Position numbers and translations under genes: made by a program
Assembly: GCA_963669155.1 (NCBI GenBank)
Contig: OZ022577.1
Span: 5,020,165 to 5,084,164, forward strand
From: Arbacia lixula
Taxonomy: Eukaryota > Echinodermata > Echinoidea > Arbacioida > Arbaciidae
Direction: 5' to 3'
DNA length: 64,000 bases
Part shown: piece by piece, positions 39,899 to 53,368 of the stretch
Position numbering within the stretch: position 1 is the stretch's first letter
Layout of the letters: each line of letters begins with the position of its first letter
The notes under the pieces: generated by a model
Told to the model about the DNA's origin: nothing
Databases searched by the model: none
Seen by the model: the letters and a program-made list of their open reading frames with translations, nothing else

Positions 39899-42800
39899 TC
39901 TCTCTCTCTCTCTTGTTTTTTAATGCTTCATATTGCATGCAACTCATGCAGGAAGAAACTTCTGTCAGCATTATTATCAGTAATTATTTTTTGTTTTATT
40001 ACTCTATTTTAACTTACAGATGTATTGAAGAACACCAAGTTAAAAACAGTAATGCACTGTACTATGTAGAAAAGGCAGCTAAATCTCATTAAACACATCA
40101 TTTCTAATATTGAGGTTCATACAATTGTATACTCTAGTTCTAAATATTTACTGATGTAAGTCAACAAGAAAAATGGACAACTGCTTTACGGTTCTTACCT
40201 TCAATCTCCATCATCTTCCGGAGTTCTTGGTTCAGCATCTCATACCGCCTCTCCAAGTCATGTTCTTTCTCCCTGGGAGGGAAAGAGGAAAAACAAAGAG
40301 ATCAAACTCCCAGGCACTCTCTACATCAAGGCCAGGCAAATCTACACTGTTTCACCAAACATTTCTAACTTGTGATGAAGCCATGCAACTTGAAAGCTTT
40401 GTCTGCCAGTCTTATAGGTGCTCCATGGGATTTAGGTGCAGTACTCGTGCAAAAATACATCAATGGTGCAGAAAGAGACAAATTAATTGTTTTCTTCTAG
40501 GTAAAAAAAAATTGTGATCCAATCTGACTTATGTTTTTTTCATGTCACCGTAATTGTTTTGTTTTTACAATCTTGAAACACATCTGCCCACAAATATTGT
40601 ACAGGTGAAATAGATCACGTTTTCTCTACATGTTTAGCAAAGACAGTCCCCACTTCCTACCCCGCCCTGCCAACCCCCTCCCCTACCCAACAAAGATTTG
40701 TTTTGACAAGTTTCTAAACACATATCTCCACAAATGAAGAGCTCATTTGCAAAAGGGGTTAGATCCATTTTTCATCAAATGCGATTTGTTTGTATTAATG
40801 TATAGATTTGAAGTAGCTCTATACGATGATACCAAAGAAAAGTTGGCTAAAGGGGTTAGATCCATTTTTCATCAAATTTGATTTTTTTTTAGTCAATGTA
40901 TAGATTTGAAGTAGCTCTATCAGATGATACCAAACAAAAGTTGACATTCTTTAAAAAATGAACAATAATGGTAAATAAGAAAAATCACATTTTTTTCAAA
41001 AGGGGTTTGATCCATTTCAGTTTGTTTGCAAAAGGGGTTAGATCCACAAAGGTATTTTTTTTTTTTAAATATTTAAAAAATATGAAGACAGGTAGACTTC
41101 TTTTAGACCACATTTTATGTTCATATGGTAGGGTAGAATATCAAGACAATTTAATGTTGCATAAGAATATTGCAATATGGGAGAATAAAAAAAAGAGATT
41201 TTCTCAGAATGGTCAAAAGTGGATCTAACCCCTTTTGCAAACAAACTCTTCAAATACTGCTCCAACACAGTGAAATAGATCATTTTTCCACACATTTTTT
41301 GCAGAGGACAGTCCCCTAACTTCCACCAGTCAATCCCCGTTCCTATCAAGAAAGGTGTATGCTTACATAACGTTGAGCTGCTCCTGTCGTCTAATGAGGG
41401 CGTTCTTCTTGTTGACCAGCTCAAACCATTCCTGCATCAACGCGGCCTCATCATCCGTCCCTGAAAAGTCAATCACAAACATTAGGAGCACACATCTCAT
41501 ACTAGTGCCAGTCATGGTCAGAGAGCACCAAGCCCTCCACTCACCCAAGTATGATACTACATACCCCTCATTGGTCTTAAACCTTTCAAGTACCACAGTC
41601 AAATATTTTTTTAGCACCAGGGAAAAGGAAAGTATCGAGTAAACGGTAATGTATATATGATAAAGTTTGCTGGGATTCAACAACATAAAGTTCTGCTGAT
41701 ACATTATACCTGTTCATTTTTTTTAAAGTTTACAGAGTGAACATAGTTAACAGCTTGGGCGAGAATAACGTAGTGTGTTATAAGAAGTAGTACATATAAC
41801 TAAGGCTTTAGCAGAAAATTTAGAATTTTGAATTGCAATACTGATTTAGAGCTACTGGTACATGTAGCAAGCAGAATGCATGAGAGTCTTTATGAGCAAA
41901 TTATCCAAACATGTACACATCAATGCATTTTATGAACCATCACTCAACAAAACTATAGACACACACTGACAAAAGCTATGAATAAGAGTGCATGTGCAGA
42001 TTGCTATTAAGGAAGATGGGAATCCACAAAATACCATGACAGCTAGAAACACGAGTTGCGATAAGGGAAGAGAACGCTGAAACTACTCAGACTTTGTAAA
42101 ATAAGGGTGTAAAAATCATCCAAAAGGATTATCAGCACACCTAATCACTTTGAATGGGATTATATTAAGTCTTTAATGGTAACAATTGAGCAAAGAAGAC
42201 AATGTGAGAACACCGTCCAGGGGATTTCGGCTTGGTTCCTCCTGACAAGCGGGATGAATACATGTTAGTCACTCGCTGGGGCACACGTACCAATTATGGC
42301 TGCCCTGCAATCATCCCCGCATTTATCACCACAAATTGCAAGATAAACTATTCTGCAGCAATTTGAGAGGAGTTCTTGGGTTGAAAGGCCGGGACAAAAT
42401 GTCCGGGGAGGCGATTGCCTTTAATTAGGCCTGCAGGGGCGCGCGGACATGAAAAAGGAGGGGGGGGGGAATGGTCATGGAGGGACGCACAAGGCCCCTT
42501 TCTTTCACTGCCCCTCTCGCATTGTGCAGTGGAGGACCTTGGTTCCTTGAAGCACCCAATCTTCTGATCCAGCGCCCCCCTCTCTCTCTCCTATTGACCC
42601 CCCCCCCCCCTTTCTTTTTTTTATGACAGGAGGAAGAGCAGAGATTGACCTGACTGGTGTGAAGGTGATGTGTAGTGGCCCCCTCATCAACAACATGGCA
42701 ATTAAATTCACACAATCATCACACATATTTCCATCTTTTCTTTTCTCTCATTCTTCATCTTTCTGTAAACGCAGAAAGGATTCTTGTTCCGTTCCCCTGA

Positions 42801-43925
42801 GGGTAAGGACCACAGAATGCCCCAGAGATATAGAATGGACCCATCTCCTTGACCATTTACAATGACAAAGAACAAAAGAAGCTTGGATTATCATCGTGAG
42901 TCATTGAAAAAACACTGGAATGCTATTCAAGCAGCAAAAGAAAGGAAGCCTGGCTTAGAATTACTGTGTAAAAATGCATTTTTATGGAATCTATTTAAAT
43001 TTAGAATCAATTATATTGAGGTGGTTCTGTCATATTTCCTCCCCAAATTAAAACACATTATAACAGCTTTAGACCAATTCACCTAGTAAGATAGTATTTA
43101 CTACAAGTGATAAATTGATGCATGATGTGAATGTTGCTTTAGGATCTGATTGAAACATAAATTATTTCTGGTTAGGGGCCTAAAAATGGGAGAGAACAAA
43201 GGACAGGGAATGGAAGGGGGAAATAAAGGAAGGTAGAATAGAAAGAGAAGGAAAGGAAAAGGAAAATGATGGGAAGAGAAGATACAAGAGGAGAAGTAAA
43301 GTAAGATGAGATGAAAGGAAGAGAAGGGATGAGAAAGAAATAGAGAAAAAGAGAAGAAAATAAAATAGAAGGAAATGAAGAAAAAAGATGGGAAGAAAAA
43401 GCAGGGAAGATAAGAGAAGGGAATGTAATGGAAGGAAAGGAAGTAAATGAAGGGAAGGGAAATGAAGGTAGGCAATGGGTGACAAGCAAAGAGATTGCAA
43501 AAAAAGGGCAATGGAATGCAATAAAGGGCAGGCTTGTAAGGAGAAAGGAAGGAAAGGGAAGGAGGGGTTGTTTGGTTACTGACCTTCCTCCATGGCTTGG
43601 CGGAGAGCTTTCTCAACGAAGGCTGCCCTCTCGTCAATCTGTTTCTGCTCCCGATCCAGGACAGAGTACTCACCCAGTATGTACTCATTCGTCTCCTGCA
43701 GGTCCTAGCGGGGGGAAATATTACATAATAACACCCAGCCTTACAATGAGTACGGTACTCCTCACACAGGTAAATATTTTAATCCACCTCACTGTCACCA
43801 TTGTAATCTCACTCATCATCATTATACTCTGAAAAAATAAATTGATATTATTATCAATGCAACAATGGTGTAGTATAATCATTTACAACAAATTTATCAT
43901 CACCATCATTATCATCATCACCATT

Positions 43926-43978
<53 letters not shown>

Positions 43979-46900
43979 TATCCTCATCTCTTTACAAGGT
44001 ATCTAAATACAAGCAATTTCGTGGTAATGTCACTAAAATCCTCATGTAACAAAAATATAAATTGACATAATCTTTCCTCTTCAATTATTCAATAATCATT
44101 GAATCTCTGGAAGATGCAAAAACTTTCTTAAAACTCCCAGTACCAAACAATCACAGTTCAGTGTCAATTATAACACAGCACATTGCCTATGGGATTGACA
44201 TGGTTCAAGGATCTGGAGGATTTGTGCGCAATATTCAAGACATGGTGCAATACTGGCATATAAAGAATTAAACATCAACCAGAATTTTATTTCAAAAAGA
44301 GGAGAAGATACCTCATCCATCAGGTCATCCACTCCTTCAATCTTCTTCTCCACTTCCACATCTTTATCTTCAGCATCTTGCAGCTCCTCCCTCTGATCCT
44401 CAGGACCACCGTCTGTCGTGGTGGGGTCATCTGGTGTTTTGGCTGCTTGGTGGAAGCAGTCAGAAATCACAAAGCCTTTTAAAATGACTATCAGCTTTCC
44501 ACATGTTCTTAACTTCATACCTGGGCCCCTCCTTATAAAAAAGTTGCAATTGATCTGAATGGATAGCAAGTCCAATTCCCTATGCCTGATGTGCATAGTT
44601 ATGATTAATATTAAACTTAAGTCAAGTTGCGATCAATTATAAATCTTTATCAGATGGGCTCCTGGAGTGATTGGCCAATTGATTTGGTCCTCCCCGATTG
44701 ATTTGACTTTTCATTAGAGGGGCACCCTGTTCAAAAATTTATCAACAGAAGTAGAACAATCTGAGAAGCCAATATCTAGGTTCTTGTTGAAAAGAACAAT
44801 TTCAAAGTAAAAATTTTTATGTAAATACAGTATCTGCAAATTACACTGCTCACATATATCAAAGATTAATCTTTTGCCAATTATTGTAATAATAATGTCA
44901 TAAAAGATCTTTGTAATAAAGCAGAAGAAATTTGTTGTGCCATCACTGTACACATGCCGCACACTTCAAAGACACTTCTTAGATTTACATAATATCATGG
45001 CCATTTACGGCCATTCCTTTTTTTATGACAAGATGATATCAAGATGCGATGCTTATCAACCACCATACATGACAATGGACATCTTGGAACGCTCGGTAGG
45101 GTGACCATCTGCCGATCCCTAAATCAGAGTAAAGATACTCCCCAGCCGACCACCACCAAGGGTCAACCATATTGGGTATTGATCAGATCCTCTACCATCT
45201 CACGCTTCCATTCTTCTCCTTCTCCCCCTCACCACCCTCACCCCACCTCATTCACCCCTTCCACAACACCAGATGAATGGCCAAATGCCCTCCTTTCTTC
45301 CCAGCAGTCTACAGATGATTGACTGACTTCTTCCCTCCCCTTTCCTCCCCCTCCCCCAGCACCAATGACCGGCCAACATTTCCCTTCGCTCGTGCGAATG
45401 ATAGACTAGATATGCACATCTCAACCCTCAACCCTGCAACCAATTCCCCCCCCCCCCCCCACTCCACACCCCCTTCTCCTGATCCACCTATTAATGATAG
45501 AATCATATATGAAACTGTTCCCATGCGCATGAGCTATATACAAATGCAAGCTGGTGTTGTAGCAAGATGTGCGGTACAATGCAATATCACACACCTTCGC
45601 AATGTATACAACTATGCAATGTCACAGCCATGTACACCACCTTTGTAATTTACACACACATATGCATAATTATGTTCGTACTAGAAATGTTTTTCAAAAA
45701 TATCTACAAAATATAAAAATAAGGAGAAAAAAGACATATTTGCTTAGGGCAAGACAGGTTGCTGGATGACCAATTTAACTAACACAGACACCCCCCCTCC
45801 CTTGAACTACTTATCAATGATAGAACACATAGATCCCCCTCCCAATCCTCCAAGACCCCTAAGCTCGTCCACCAGACTGACCTTTGCGTTGGACGGGCTG
45901 AACCAGGCTGTTGAATGACTGGAGTGGGGTTTTGACTGCTATGTTTCCCTTGGTCAGTCCCTTGGCAAGCTGGTTGTCATCGGGGGTGACCGGTGAGGGT
46001 TGGTCAGCGGCTACTACAACTGGTCCCTCTGGCTTGTCACCTGAAGATTGAAAGCACAACAGGATGATCACAGTGTTAAACCATACAAACAGCACAAACT
46101 TCCATGCACAGTTTGAATTTTTTCAATTTTTTTTCGAATTGTGAAGACTTTCTCTAGGTGACTAGAGTGTGTGCCAAATAGATTGAATGAATGTAGTACT
46201 TGCCACTTGTCTGACAAATCCCCAAGAAGCTTTGGCGCTACCATTAGTAACATATTTTTCAAATGATGTGCATGGCATGTGCAAACATAATGAAAATGGT
46301 TTATTACTGAGTGGAATTGTTTGACAGATGTGCATAAGATTTGAATACAATATCAAAGATGGTACACATCATACAGGTTTTCTCTTGATGACTAGAATAT
46401 GTGCCCAACAGTGTGGCTGATCATATATTCCGTGTTATCTGTATATCTCACCACAAAAAACCACCCAAGTGAGAAGGCATGCTAGGAGGCTCCTACTGTT
46501 CCTACTTTTGAACTACGCACATAAATCAAACACTTACATGCACTTCGTCCTATTCTATCTAAATTTCAAACTATGGCAATTTTATATTTTTTCTACCGAC
46601 AACAATAGTGTTTGCTCAAGAGATTGTTATTTAAATGATGCAAATTCCTGTCTACCAGTGTACTTTGAGTTGTTATGTGTATTGCAAACAAAGCATTTCC
46701 TTTTTTCTAACAAGGCAAAACACAATAGTTGAAATATAACAGGTGTTGCTTGGCCAGGCAATCCTTCAACAATTGTTTTTAAGGCAACTTTTGTGAAGCA
46801 AGTATGCATTAGAGTTCAAATTATCATAAACTTGTCTAGATTGCTTGCCCAACCTGGCAATAAAAGATTTTAACATTTAACATTAAAACATTTTAAAATT

Positions 46901-49900
46901 GATGAAGAAAATAGTATATATATATATATATATATCATGCAGTTAGATCACATTGTTTATGTACAATCATGTAGCATATGAACAAATGTACTTGAACTGT
47001 GTATCACAGACGAACATGTCACATTAACCAGGTGCAAATTAATGTTGCTTGTAATGCCATGATAGTTGTGTTTATAAGCCTACATATTTGTTCCACAATA
47101 TTACCACTTAAACAATTTGTATGTACACAGCAGTGACCATAGCAAACATCTTGTTCTTTAAGAAAGCAATTTGAAGAAATACAAGAAATCAGTCTATAGC
47201 CTCAAATTTCTTTGCGTTGTTTCATACAGAAACATCCAATATCCTTCCCTTCACTCTAAACTTATTTTGACTTCACCACAATTTGTGGGATTTTGTAATA
47301 CATGTAGCTTTTTCGAATAATTCATGTTAAAAAAAAATCACTCACTGCATTTGCAGCTTTCACAAAGACAATTTCATGCATACCTAGTGCTTTCATTCAT
47401 TTTGAGAATGTTAGCATTAGCATATTTATAACACATGCCATTTAACAGCATTTTTGCTAATTGTACTGCTGCATTGCTACCAAGAAGCAGTATGCTTACT
47501 ATGGGTGGTTATAAACAGAGCTGAAGGATCGATCTATTGGCCAATTTACATCTTGAATTACCCTTTTAACATTAGAATGCAGCTTACACTCTTATAATTA
47601 CATCCCAATACCATTTAAAGGCGAGGTGTCAAAGTGGTAATATTTACAGGCTGTAATGATGGCAGAACTGGGTACAGATTTTGTTCAAATTCAATGATTT
47701 AATTATTTTAAGAAGATTCCTTCCTGATATCCTGAAAAAACCCCAACAACACAAGTATGGGACCTGGCAAAAAGACACTACCCCTTACCTTTGAAATAAT
47801 TTTGAGGATACAATTATTTTAGCTTGTTAGACTTTTATTACCAAAAACTGAAATACTTTTCAACATATATAATTCACTATAAACATCATATCGAATATTG
47901 GGCAAAGAACGAGCAAGAACGAGCAAGAACACATTAAAATTTCAGCTTTACAGCAATCATTATTAAAACAATCAAGAATTGTAAATTGTAGTAAATGTAC
48001 AATATAAGCGGCAAAAAGATGTCAGACTAGAATTAGACTCTACTGACGCAGTATACATCACATCACTGAATGTAGTTTTTCAAAAAATAACAAATTTCTA
48101 AAGCTTTTTATAAAGAACAATATCTCAAAGCACAAACTTTCATCAATACACTCTAATAATGACATGTGATAGATTTGTAATTGACATCGTTGAAAAGACA
48201 TCACATTTCCACTTCTTTTTTTTTTTTTGACATCATGTTCTACAAAGGGTTCTGCTAACATGAAAAGAGGCAAACAAATATTAAGGATAGCAAAGACCAA
48301 TTACTCTACATGTTTCTCAAGGCATAATTTTAGAAATATCCTCTACTTCCTACAGAAAATCAAATAGGCAATCAAAACAGTTAAGGGGACTATAAACAAC
48401 GTGTTCAAGCACAACACATCAAAATACAAAGTGTTAGTACACATAGATGATAGCATAGTAGCTTGAACTGACAAGAATAAATCTAATATAAAAGAGGAAA
48501 AAGGTCGGTGCTACATGTTGAAACACAAAAGAAATGAGGATAAAGCTAAAAAATCATGCAATGGTAGAGACCATAGGGGATAGATCTATTGGGTCTTTAT
48601 TAGATTCAAGTGGGAAAAAAAAAGGAAAAATAGAAGAAATGCAATCAGAGTTTCATTTCCCACGGTTTAAATCCTCAACTTAATTTCTAATTTGTTACAA
48701 CTCAGTCTTGCCCTGCTAATTTTGAGAAAATTGCCTGTAAATCTCATGCATCGTAATGACTTGATATTCAAGGACTAGACAAGGAAAAAAAAAAGGGGTA
48801 AAAGAGGAGGAAAGAGGGCTTGTTCCCCTGACCTAAACACAGGAGTGAATATTCATGAGCATTTACTTAAAACCTCACTTGTGATCGGATAAATAGATTA
48901 CACGATGTAATGAAACGATGATCATTAGAATTCAGCGTTAGAAGAGGAATTTAAGTGTTTGCTGTTTTGCTTTATAAATGACAAATGAATTGACACATGT
49001 ACAGATACAATACAGCCATACTGTCCTTCTCTATATGGTCTTTTACCATGAACACAGTGAAAGTGTAACAACCCAATGAATAAAATCATGTTATTTATAG
49101 GCCTGCAATCAACTTGTTATTTCGAGGCAATTCTTCTACAGCTGCATATCGGGGTTTCATGTTACTCTCAGCAAAACCTCTCAACTCCACCATGTATTAG
49201 GTTAATGTGCATATACAGAATAGAATCTTTCTGCTGCGATCAAAGGTTCGATACTCTTTTAATTTCAAGATCACATGAAGGAATATTTTATAAGTGATAA
49301 AGTCTCTGAAATCAGCAAGCTCCAGAGTTGTGATGACTGCTACTGCCAGGATTCCTCCTCCCGTAATCTTCATCACTTCTATCCCTTACTTTCTAACATC
49401 TTTTCTGTTTGTTTTTATCAATTTAAAATCTTTCCATTCTTCTTCATATCTGCTGGAGCCTGGCCCCTGAAGATGGGTTCATCTAGATTAACCTGCCCCT
49501 TTTCTGTTTATTATCAAATAATTCTGTCTCACACGATATGTCTCAGTAGGCACATCAGTTAAGTACATTCTTCTTTCTACGAACAACAGCTAAATGGGAA
49601 CATCACACAACATAGGCCTTTGAATGTAACATTGTCTATGTGGGCATAAATGTAAAGTCTTTAGCATACCACACGTGCATTATTACACCATAAATACACA
49701 CAAATCCCATACAGTAGCACTATGTATGCCACACAAAGGGTTAAAAAGCAAACTGTGCAGCTAAAACTCCATTCAAGTGCAGGCAAATAGATCATTTAAA
49801 TCAGTTTCCATGAGACAAACCCACTAAGTTTGAAGTATGAAGTTAGTAAATCAACTACAAATACGAGATAGGCACATTCTGATACAAACACATGTAGTGT

Positions 49901-52900
49901 TTATGGGTTAGGTGTTATGGCGGCTGGCTAGGGAATTGCAGTTAACTGCACAGTGATTGATGTAGTATGTGGGTACACACATGTACATGTACATACAATC
50001 AAAGAGGTACCATACTAGGCAAGCATACCTCTTTGATACAACATAAATGCAATATTTGATGGCAATACAGCTGGACTATCTCACATGGAATGACTGTGAG
50101 AGTGAATACTGAACATGAATCAAATCAACCATGCATGATTAATAGAATTCTTACCAAACTGACCACCATATTGATAAAAGTTGTAACCAAGACCTACATG
50201 CAGGCAGGGCACAGAGGGTAATATAAAATCTAGAAGTCTGTTTTGTGAGGTCAAACAGGATTCAATTCCATCAGGTTGGGTCACACTTTACAATATCTCA
50301 GAAACTCATAAAATTTGTGTACTTATCCAATCATTTTCATTCAATCTTTGTATTCACACTTTATCACACTCAAGTATAATATAAATAGTTTCCATATCAA
50401 AACAAGTTTGATTTAATACCCTTTCAGATTTCTTACTTTTAACATTGACTTATTTCTACAGCATCCATTTGCTATAAGAAATTGACTATATGAATTGTAA
50501 ATTGAAAACAATGAAACAAATTCAATGTCACCATCTGACTTCTGTGATATTGATGTAGTCCTACATGTACATGGATACCTAACCTGCTCTAGTTTGGCCA
50601 AAATCATTACATCATATGTCTGAACAATCCAACCCTTAATCTCATTTCTATCCAATATCCTTTAAAAAAATGATGATCTGCCAAAATAAAAAATATTTGG
50701 CAAGTGCACCATTGTGCTTTATAGACCCAACCTGGTGGAATGAAACAATGAAACAAAATCAACACAACCAAAAAGTGAGAGAATAGAAGGAACAAAGAAA
50801 AAACAAAAACATGTGAGTCAGAGTTAGAAAAGTTAAGAAGAGTTGAGAATTAATGGATCATTCAACAAATCATTGAAATAGCAAAAAAAAAGGAAAGATG
50901 ACTGGTGATCCATAATAATGGTAACATACTCATATGCCATGTACATCAAATATAGCAACAAAATTCAGAAAACATGAGATATATGTACAGTAAATGATAT
51001 GTAGCTGTGTCAAACTACGGATGCTACGAGTCTTCTATCACATTCACTTGAGTGGTCTCTACATAGAGTATGCATCAATTTGCAAAAGCATGCCATGAAT
51101 TGTGATAGCAAACTCATATATCGGTCAACAAATAATCACAGGAATAAAATTACAAAAAAATAAGGTTACATATTTTGTTGAAATTTCATAATTTTCATTA
51201 GTTTGAGATGATTCCTCCCTGGTTTCCTGATATCAAGCAAGAATGGAATGTGTGGTCATGGCAGAGTGACACTCTATTGCTTATATGCCCTTGCATTGTT
51301 ATCATCAATATCCTTCTGGGTTTGTATGGCTTCAACATTTGTCCCGACTAATTGGCAATTCGTAAGACTGATTTCCTTCATAGGATGCTCTTAGACCAAA
51401 TTAAGGGTGATTTGGGCCACAAGTTTGTTCAAATTCACCTTCAAGCAATATACAATTTTCACAAACAGCCATTCACAAGGAAGAAATTCTTATCAGGACT
51501 TTCCCACAGATTTGCTCCAATCTCTATAGGCACACAAATCAACAATATACGCGCAGATGAATCGTATGTGTGCCACAACAGAGACAAATAAATATGACTG
51601 CTATTTGCTTGTGTGTGTGATACATACCTTAGAGATCGGACACATTAAGTTCTTTCTGAAATACTAAATATTCCTAAGTTGCTAATTTACATAAATGTGA
51701 ATATTTTCCTATATTTCTTCCTATTTTTGAATATATCTAAATTCACTCAATGGCTGCAGTTATGTATCAATCATCAATCATACTACCTGTAAATAAACTG
51801 CAAGTACCTGTGTACTTCTCGATTGTATACCATGTAAGCCTTGTTCACATTGTCATTATTACAATGCGACTCCATAATGCTTCCTACAGAAATGACTGAC
51901 ATAAGATCACACAGATGACTGATATTGCTGCCTGGAAAGACGTGAATAAAACCTGCAACTTTGCAGTATTACATCAGAGCAGCTAGTAGCATGCCCATGT
52001 ACATTTAAGCATGCTCTTTGATAATGTAACTCATAAATTAAACATAAGATCACAATGAATTCCTACAAAAATTGTTAGTGTGTGTATGATCTGACAAAAT
52101 GGTGACCCAAAAAATCATCACTAAAACTAGGTCACAGCATGTTTGTAGCTGTTCACGCTCGCTAGTAAAGGAATTGACTGTTCAGTCTGTTAAAAACACA
52201 GTATGGAAACAAGATTACAGTCACAATTTAGAGACAGGGTGACCCATTTGCAAAATCCATTAAACTCGGCAGAAATCAGTATTACATAACTCACGGTCAT
52301 AGCTTCATGAATATTTCCCGGAAAAGTAAAAAACTAAAAAACCTTGTTTACGTTTGAAACACACAGATCATAGTTTATGTTTATAATCGTATTGTCCCTG
52401 ACAGTGCACGATGTGGGCATTTGCTCCCTTTGAATGCATGCACTGTGGGGTGGAACGATATAGACCATCTATAGCCAACTGCGGTCTTGGGTCTTTAGAC
52501 TATTGGTTTCGGACGAACCGCCCAACACCTCCTGAACATCTAGCGATCACTATGATTTCACTTGAGGTCAGCACCAACTTCTATTAGTGAGAGGGAAGTT
52601 CTCATACAGTATATTCAAAATGTTATTTCTTTTCCCTTCACAAGGAACACCCTGTCTTTAAGTCATGATTTTAAAGACCACCTTGAATGACTGTGAAAGG
52701 GTTAGCAATTAATGTAAAGTCATGTCTGGATCAACTTGATGACCTTCATAAATCCACATGAATATGACAATACACAACAAAGATTATGTTGCTCATTCAG
52801 TCATTTGTACTTTCCATTTTTTTCTGTCTCTTTCCCTGGTACTATTTCATTTTTTCCCTCTAAAACACACATGAAAGCAAACTATATTTGAAAGCTGAAT

Positions 52901-53318
52901 GATTTCTTCCTTTACTTGCTAACCTTTTTCTTTTTCTTTCTTTTAAGTCCAGTCCCCCTTTTATACATGCACCTCTGTCTCAGAACTCTTAATTTTCCTC
53001 TTTTTCTCTTTAGATATGCCCACCATTACATTTTCCTGTCCTGTACCAACCTCTTCACATACAGATACAATGTACAGGTATACACTCTCCTTTTCATTTC
53101 CTTATCTTTTTTTCTCATTCTCGGTGGTACTCTCAGCTTTTATCCCTACCTCTATCACCACTCCTATTCTTTTCTCTTCCCTCTCTTCCCAAATCCATGT
53201 TCTGTTGTCACTTTCCTTTTACCATCATACCCTCTCTCCTTCCCTCTCTCTCCACACTACTCTTTCTCTCTCTCCGCATCTTCCCCCTGTCCCTATCCGC
53301 CTACCTCTTCTCTCTCTC

Positions 53319-53368
<50 letters not shown>

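Noticed and set aside
43101-43688. 195-codon Phe/Ser/Pro-rich minus frame
   Set aside because: It runs in a different frame from the EHBP1 exon and over the polypurine tract; a low-complexity artefact.
51628-51655. 28-nt possible microexon with ttttcag-like acceptor and GTATGT donor
   Set aside because: Its length is not a multiple of three, and in the phase needed between the flanking exons it contains a stop.
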